Origin: JABWCQ01 sp964530625
Lineage (GTDB): Bacteria; Electryoneota; RPQS01
Assembly: GCA_964530625.1 (NCBI GenBank)
Contig: CAZHAK010000029.1
Location: 1-34,008 of the forward strand
Direction of reading: 5' to 3'
Length of the DNA stretch: 34,008 bases
The translations under genes were made by a program, and so were the position numbers. Each line of letters begins with the position of its first letter. Positions within the stretch are counted from its first letter, which is position 1. The notes beneath the pieces were generated by a model that was not told the DNA's origin, did not search any database, and was given only the letters and a program-made list of their open reading frames with translations. Positions 31,567-34,008 of this stretch are shown in pieces.

Positions 31567-32420
31567 CAGACAGCAAGCGTCTGATTGATTTGCTTGCGGC
31601 GACCGACCAATTTTTTGCGTCCAAGGGAATTGAGTCGCCTCGGCGTAACGCTGAAGCGCTGTTTGCAAAGACGCTCAACCTGCCCCGAATCGAACTTTAT
31701 TTACAGCATGACCGCCCGATTCGAGATGAGGAACTTGCCGAGTTGCGCGAGTTGATTCGACAGAGGGCACAGCGAGTTCCCCTACAGTACCTGATCGGCA
31801 AAGTCGAATTCTTTGGCGCGCAGATTTCCCTTCGGCCCGGCCTGTTGATTCCAAGACCTGAGACAGAAGAACTTGTTGCAGCACTTGTCCCGCATATTCC
31901 GGAGCACGCTCGTGTTCTTGATATCGGATGCGGAACCGGATGCATCAGCGTTTCGATCGCGAAGAGCCGCGTGGATTGCACCGTTGTCGGTGTCGACGTT
32001 GACCCTGATGCGGTGGATGCAACGCTTCAAAACGCAATAGCCAATGGCGTTGAAAGCCGCGTCACGTCTGTTCGTGCGGATTTGTGTGGAAGCGGATTCT
32101 GCCAAGCCGTTGGGGGCCCGTTTGACGTCGTCGTCTCGAATCCGCCGTATTTGCGTGACGATGAACTTGCCGGATTAGAACCTGAAGTCAGAGACCATGA
32201 ACGACCGCATGCGCTGGCTGCCGGCCCGAGCGGTGACGAATGTTTCGTTTGCATTGCCGAGCATCTGCCCAGTTTGTTGAAGCATGACGGTGTCCTGGGT
32301 CTCGAGTTTGGATTGGGACAAGGTTCAAATGTCAGCAACCTATTCAGCCCCTTGCTAACGAGGTATGAGTTACACCGCGACCTGCAAGACAAAGAACGAT
32401 ATATGATAGGTTGGCGCTGA
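31563..32420 (+). CDS. prmC: Protein-(glutamine-N5) methyltransferase, release factor-specific
   Basis: PrmC (HemK) methylates the Gln of the GGQ loop in release factors. The 285-residue protein has an N-terminal helical release-factor-binding domain (1-85), LIPRPETEELV (95-105), the SAM motif DIGCGTG (120-126) and the substrate-amide motif NPPY (193-196). GTG 31563 overlaps the prfA stop by 4 bases, the common prfA-prmC arrangement. Confidence 0.97.
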   Translation: MTDSKRLIDLLAATDQFFASKGIESPRRNAEALFAKTLNLPRIELYLQHDRPIRDEELAELRELIRQRAQRVPLQYLIGKVEFFGAQISLRPGLLIPRPETEELVAALVPHIPEHARVLDIGCGTGCISVSIAKSRVDCTVVGVDVDPDAVDATLQNAIANGVESRVTSVRADLCGSGFCQAVGGPFDVVVSNPPYLRDDELAGLEPEVRDHERPHALAAGPSGDECFVCIAEHLPSLLKHDGVLGLEFGLGQGSNVSNLFSPLLTRYELHRDLQDKERYMIGWR

Positions 32421-32421
32421 A

Positions 32422-34008
32422 ATGCAGATTGCGTTTTTGATTCTTATACTATTTACCTCCTGTTCAAAATCACAAGTGACCACCAACGCACTCATTCACG
32501 AAGCCAGCCCCTATTTGCTGCAGCACGCGCACAATCCTGTGGATTGGCTGCCGTGGGGCGACGTAGCGTTCGAGAAGGCGCGTCAGGAAGATAAACCTGT
32601 TTTTCTTTCGATCGGCTATGCCTCGTGTCATTGGTGTCATGTGATGGCGCACGAATCGTTTGAAGACTCGGCTATCGCGGCTTTTATTAATGAACATTTT
32701 GTGGCTGTGAAAGTTGATCGCGAAGAGCGGCCTGAAGTTGATCATCATTATATGCAAGCCGTGCAGCGAATAACAGGTTCAGGTGGTTGGCCGCTCTCAG
32801 TATTTTTAACTGCTGATCGCAAACCCTTTTATGGCGGGACATATTGGCCCCCTGAGGCTCGTTACGGTCGGCCCGGCTTCATGGACGTCTTGCGCGGCTT
32901 GGCCAAGGCGTGGGAGACGGAGCGCGATTCGGTCATGGATTCCTCCTCGCGGTTGCACGATGCGGTTCACGGTGAGGTTGAAATGCCGCCTGCGGAGGGG
33001 CAGCTCTCCCCCGCTCTGCTCGAGAATGCCGTGCGCGCTTCCGAAGGTAATTTTGATCCCGTGCATGGTGGTTTCTTGCGTGCGCCAAAGTTTCCCCACG
33101 CGATGGAGTTAGCGATGCTATTACGCTACTACTCGCGTACCGGCAACGATACTGTGCGACACATGATCGAGTTTACGCTTGACAAAATGGCTCGCGGCGG
33201 CATCTTCGATCAGATTGGCGGTGGGTTTCACCGTTATTCGACGGATGATACTTGGCTCGTGCCGCACTTTGAGAAGATGCTGTATGATAATGCGCTCTTG
33301 ATGCAAGTGTTTACGGATGCCGAAACTCTTGACCCGGGCTTTGGTCGTGTGGCCGAACACGTTTATGAGTGGGCTAACAGAGAGATGAAAGTGACCGGTG
33401 GTGGCTACGCATCGTCGTATGATGCTGATTCGGAAGGCAAAGAAGGCGTGTTTTATGTCTGGACGCCACAAGAGATTGCCGCTGTGCTTCCGGAATATGC
33501 CGACGCGTTTTCTCAACGCTTCAACATCACTGAAGGCGGAAATTTTGAGGATGGGAAATCGATCCCCAATTTGACTTTCGGCGTGGACGCGACTCCGCCA
33601 ATCAGCCGGGAGCAAATCACTGCGGCAAAACAACTCTTGCTTGAGTCAAGAGCGAAGCGTATCGCACCGGCGCGCGACGACAAGGTGCTTTGCGACTGGA
33701 ACGGGCTGATGATTTCGGCACTCACACATGCAGGTCACTCGGGTGACGCAAAACAGGCGGCGCAAAGATTTCTCGACCCCTATCTGCGCGATGGTGAGCT
33801 GGTCCACTCATTTCTGGGGGACAAAGAGTTGCGTGTTCAACTCTTGTTAGACTACGCGGCACTTGGAAACGGCTGTGTTGAACTATTTTTGGCGACAGGG
33901 GAAGTTTCATGGTTTGACGCGGCTTATAAGCTGGCAGATGATATCGAGCGACGTTTTGCCAAGGGCGATGGCCTCTATTATATGAGTGAAGAAAGCGTCG
34001 CTGGGGTT
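32422..34008 (+). CDS. DUF255 thioredoxin-like/six-hairpin protein, probable lipoprotein (partial)
   Basis: The frame is open from ATG 32422 to the window end (529 codons) and continues beyond. The N-terminus MQIAFLILILFTSCSKS looks like a lipoprotein signal with lipid-accepting Cys14. Then comes the DUF255 signature HEASPYLLQHAHNPVDWLPW (26-45) and a thioredoxin-like domain with CHWC (69-72), followed by the six-hairpin glycosidase-like region. Proteins of this family (YyaL, mammalian SPATA20) are about 670-700 residues, so roughly 150 are missing. Most relatives have no export signal; a membrane-anchored form would put the redox motif in the periplasm. It begins one base after the prmC stop. 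The enzymatic function of the family is not established. Confidence 0.88.
   Translation, partial: MQIAFLILILFTSCSKSQVTTNALIHEASPYLLQHAHNPVDWLPWGDVAFEKARQEDKPVFLSIGYASCHWCHVMAHESFEDSAIAAFINEHFVAVKVDREERPEVDHHYMQAVQRITGSGGWPLSVFLTADRKPFYGGTYWPPEARYGRPGFMDVLRGLAKAWETERDSVMDSSSRLHDAVHGEVEMPPAEGQLSPALLENAVRASEGNFDPVHGGFLRAPKFPHAMELAMLLRYYSRTGNDTVRHMIEFTLDKMARGGIFDQIGGGFHRYSTDDTWLVPHFEKMLYDNALLMQVFTDAETLDPGFGRVAEHVYEWANREMKVTGGGYASSYDADSEGKEGVFYVWTPQEIAAVLPEYADAFSQRFNITEGGNFEDGKSIPNLTFGVDATPPISREQITAAKQLLLESRAKRIAPARDDKVLCDWNGLMISALTHAGHSGDAKQAAQRFLDPYLRDGELVHSFLGDKELRVQLLLDYAALGNGCVELFLATGEVSWFDAAYKLADDIERRFAKGDGLYYMSEESVAGV

Overview
The window looks like chromosomal DNA from a Gram-negative bacterium of the Fibrobacteres-Chlorobi-Bacteroidetes (FCB) type, probably an uncultured or poorly sampled lineage. 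The evidence is a subtilase with a type IX secretion (Por) C-terminal sorting domain, a PorV/PorQ- or FadL-like barrel protein beside it, and lipid A acyltransferase and heptosyltransferase genes, which imply an LPS outer membrane. Base composition is close to even. There is no sign of phage, insertion sequences, CRISPR or tRNA genes, and most genes are ordinary housekeeping genes. GTG and TTG starts are common.

Layout. (1) 1-452: the 5' end of a 16S rRNA gene on the minus strand, its leader and a near-consensus promoter. Pointing the other way is a leader with a possible small upstream ORF whose ribosome site sits in a hairpin. (2) 452-3888, plus strand: barrel protein, secreted subtilase, CDF cation transporter, terminator. 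(3) 3871-9937: a hydroxyacid dehydrogenase and an MFS transporter (divergent), then minus-strand genes for an ABC-2 permease/CPBP protease fusion, a Nudix hydrolase and a double-PDZ periplasmic protein, separated by hairpin terminators. (4) 10090-15755, plus strand: an unknown small protein plus a FapA/DUF342-like protein, then a three-gene phosphorelay cluster (reduced histidine-kinase-like phosphotransfer protein, REC-pseudoDHp-REC protein, REC-PAS-histidine kinase), ending in a bidirectional terminator. (5) 25985-15734, minus strand: a tightly packed ten-gene run rsmB - PASTA protein - rpe - metallo-beta-lactamase-fold hydrolase - xer recombinase - dacB - ftcD - cyclodeaminase - mutL - miaA, most junctions overlapping or a few bases apart. 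(6) 26108-27981, plus strand: lpxL-like acyltransferase and GT9 heptosyltransferase. (7) 30257-28041, minus strand: a consensus promoter drives a tiny secreted protein made of 15-residue proline/valine repeats, followed by a terminator-like hairpin overlapping the start of an eight-helix membrane protein, then a sigma-54-activator-like AAA protein that has lost nearly every catalytic motif. (8) 30490-34008, plus strand: prfA-prmC and a DUF255 thioredoxin-fold lipoprotein cut by the window edge.

The two parts most likely to hold undescribed biology are the phosphorelay cluster at 12316-15700, where a domain that should carry the kinase histidine has aspartate instead, and the 28041-30257 cassette, which pairs a repeat peptide, a membrane protein and a dead sigma-54 activator. 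Both are judged from motifs only; no database search was possible.
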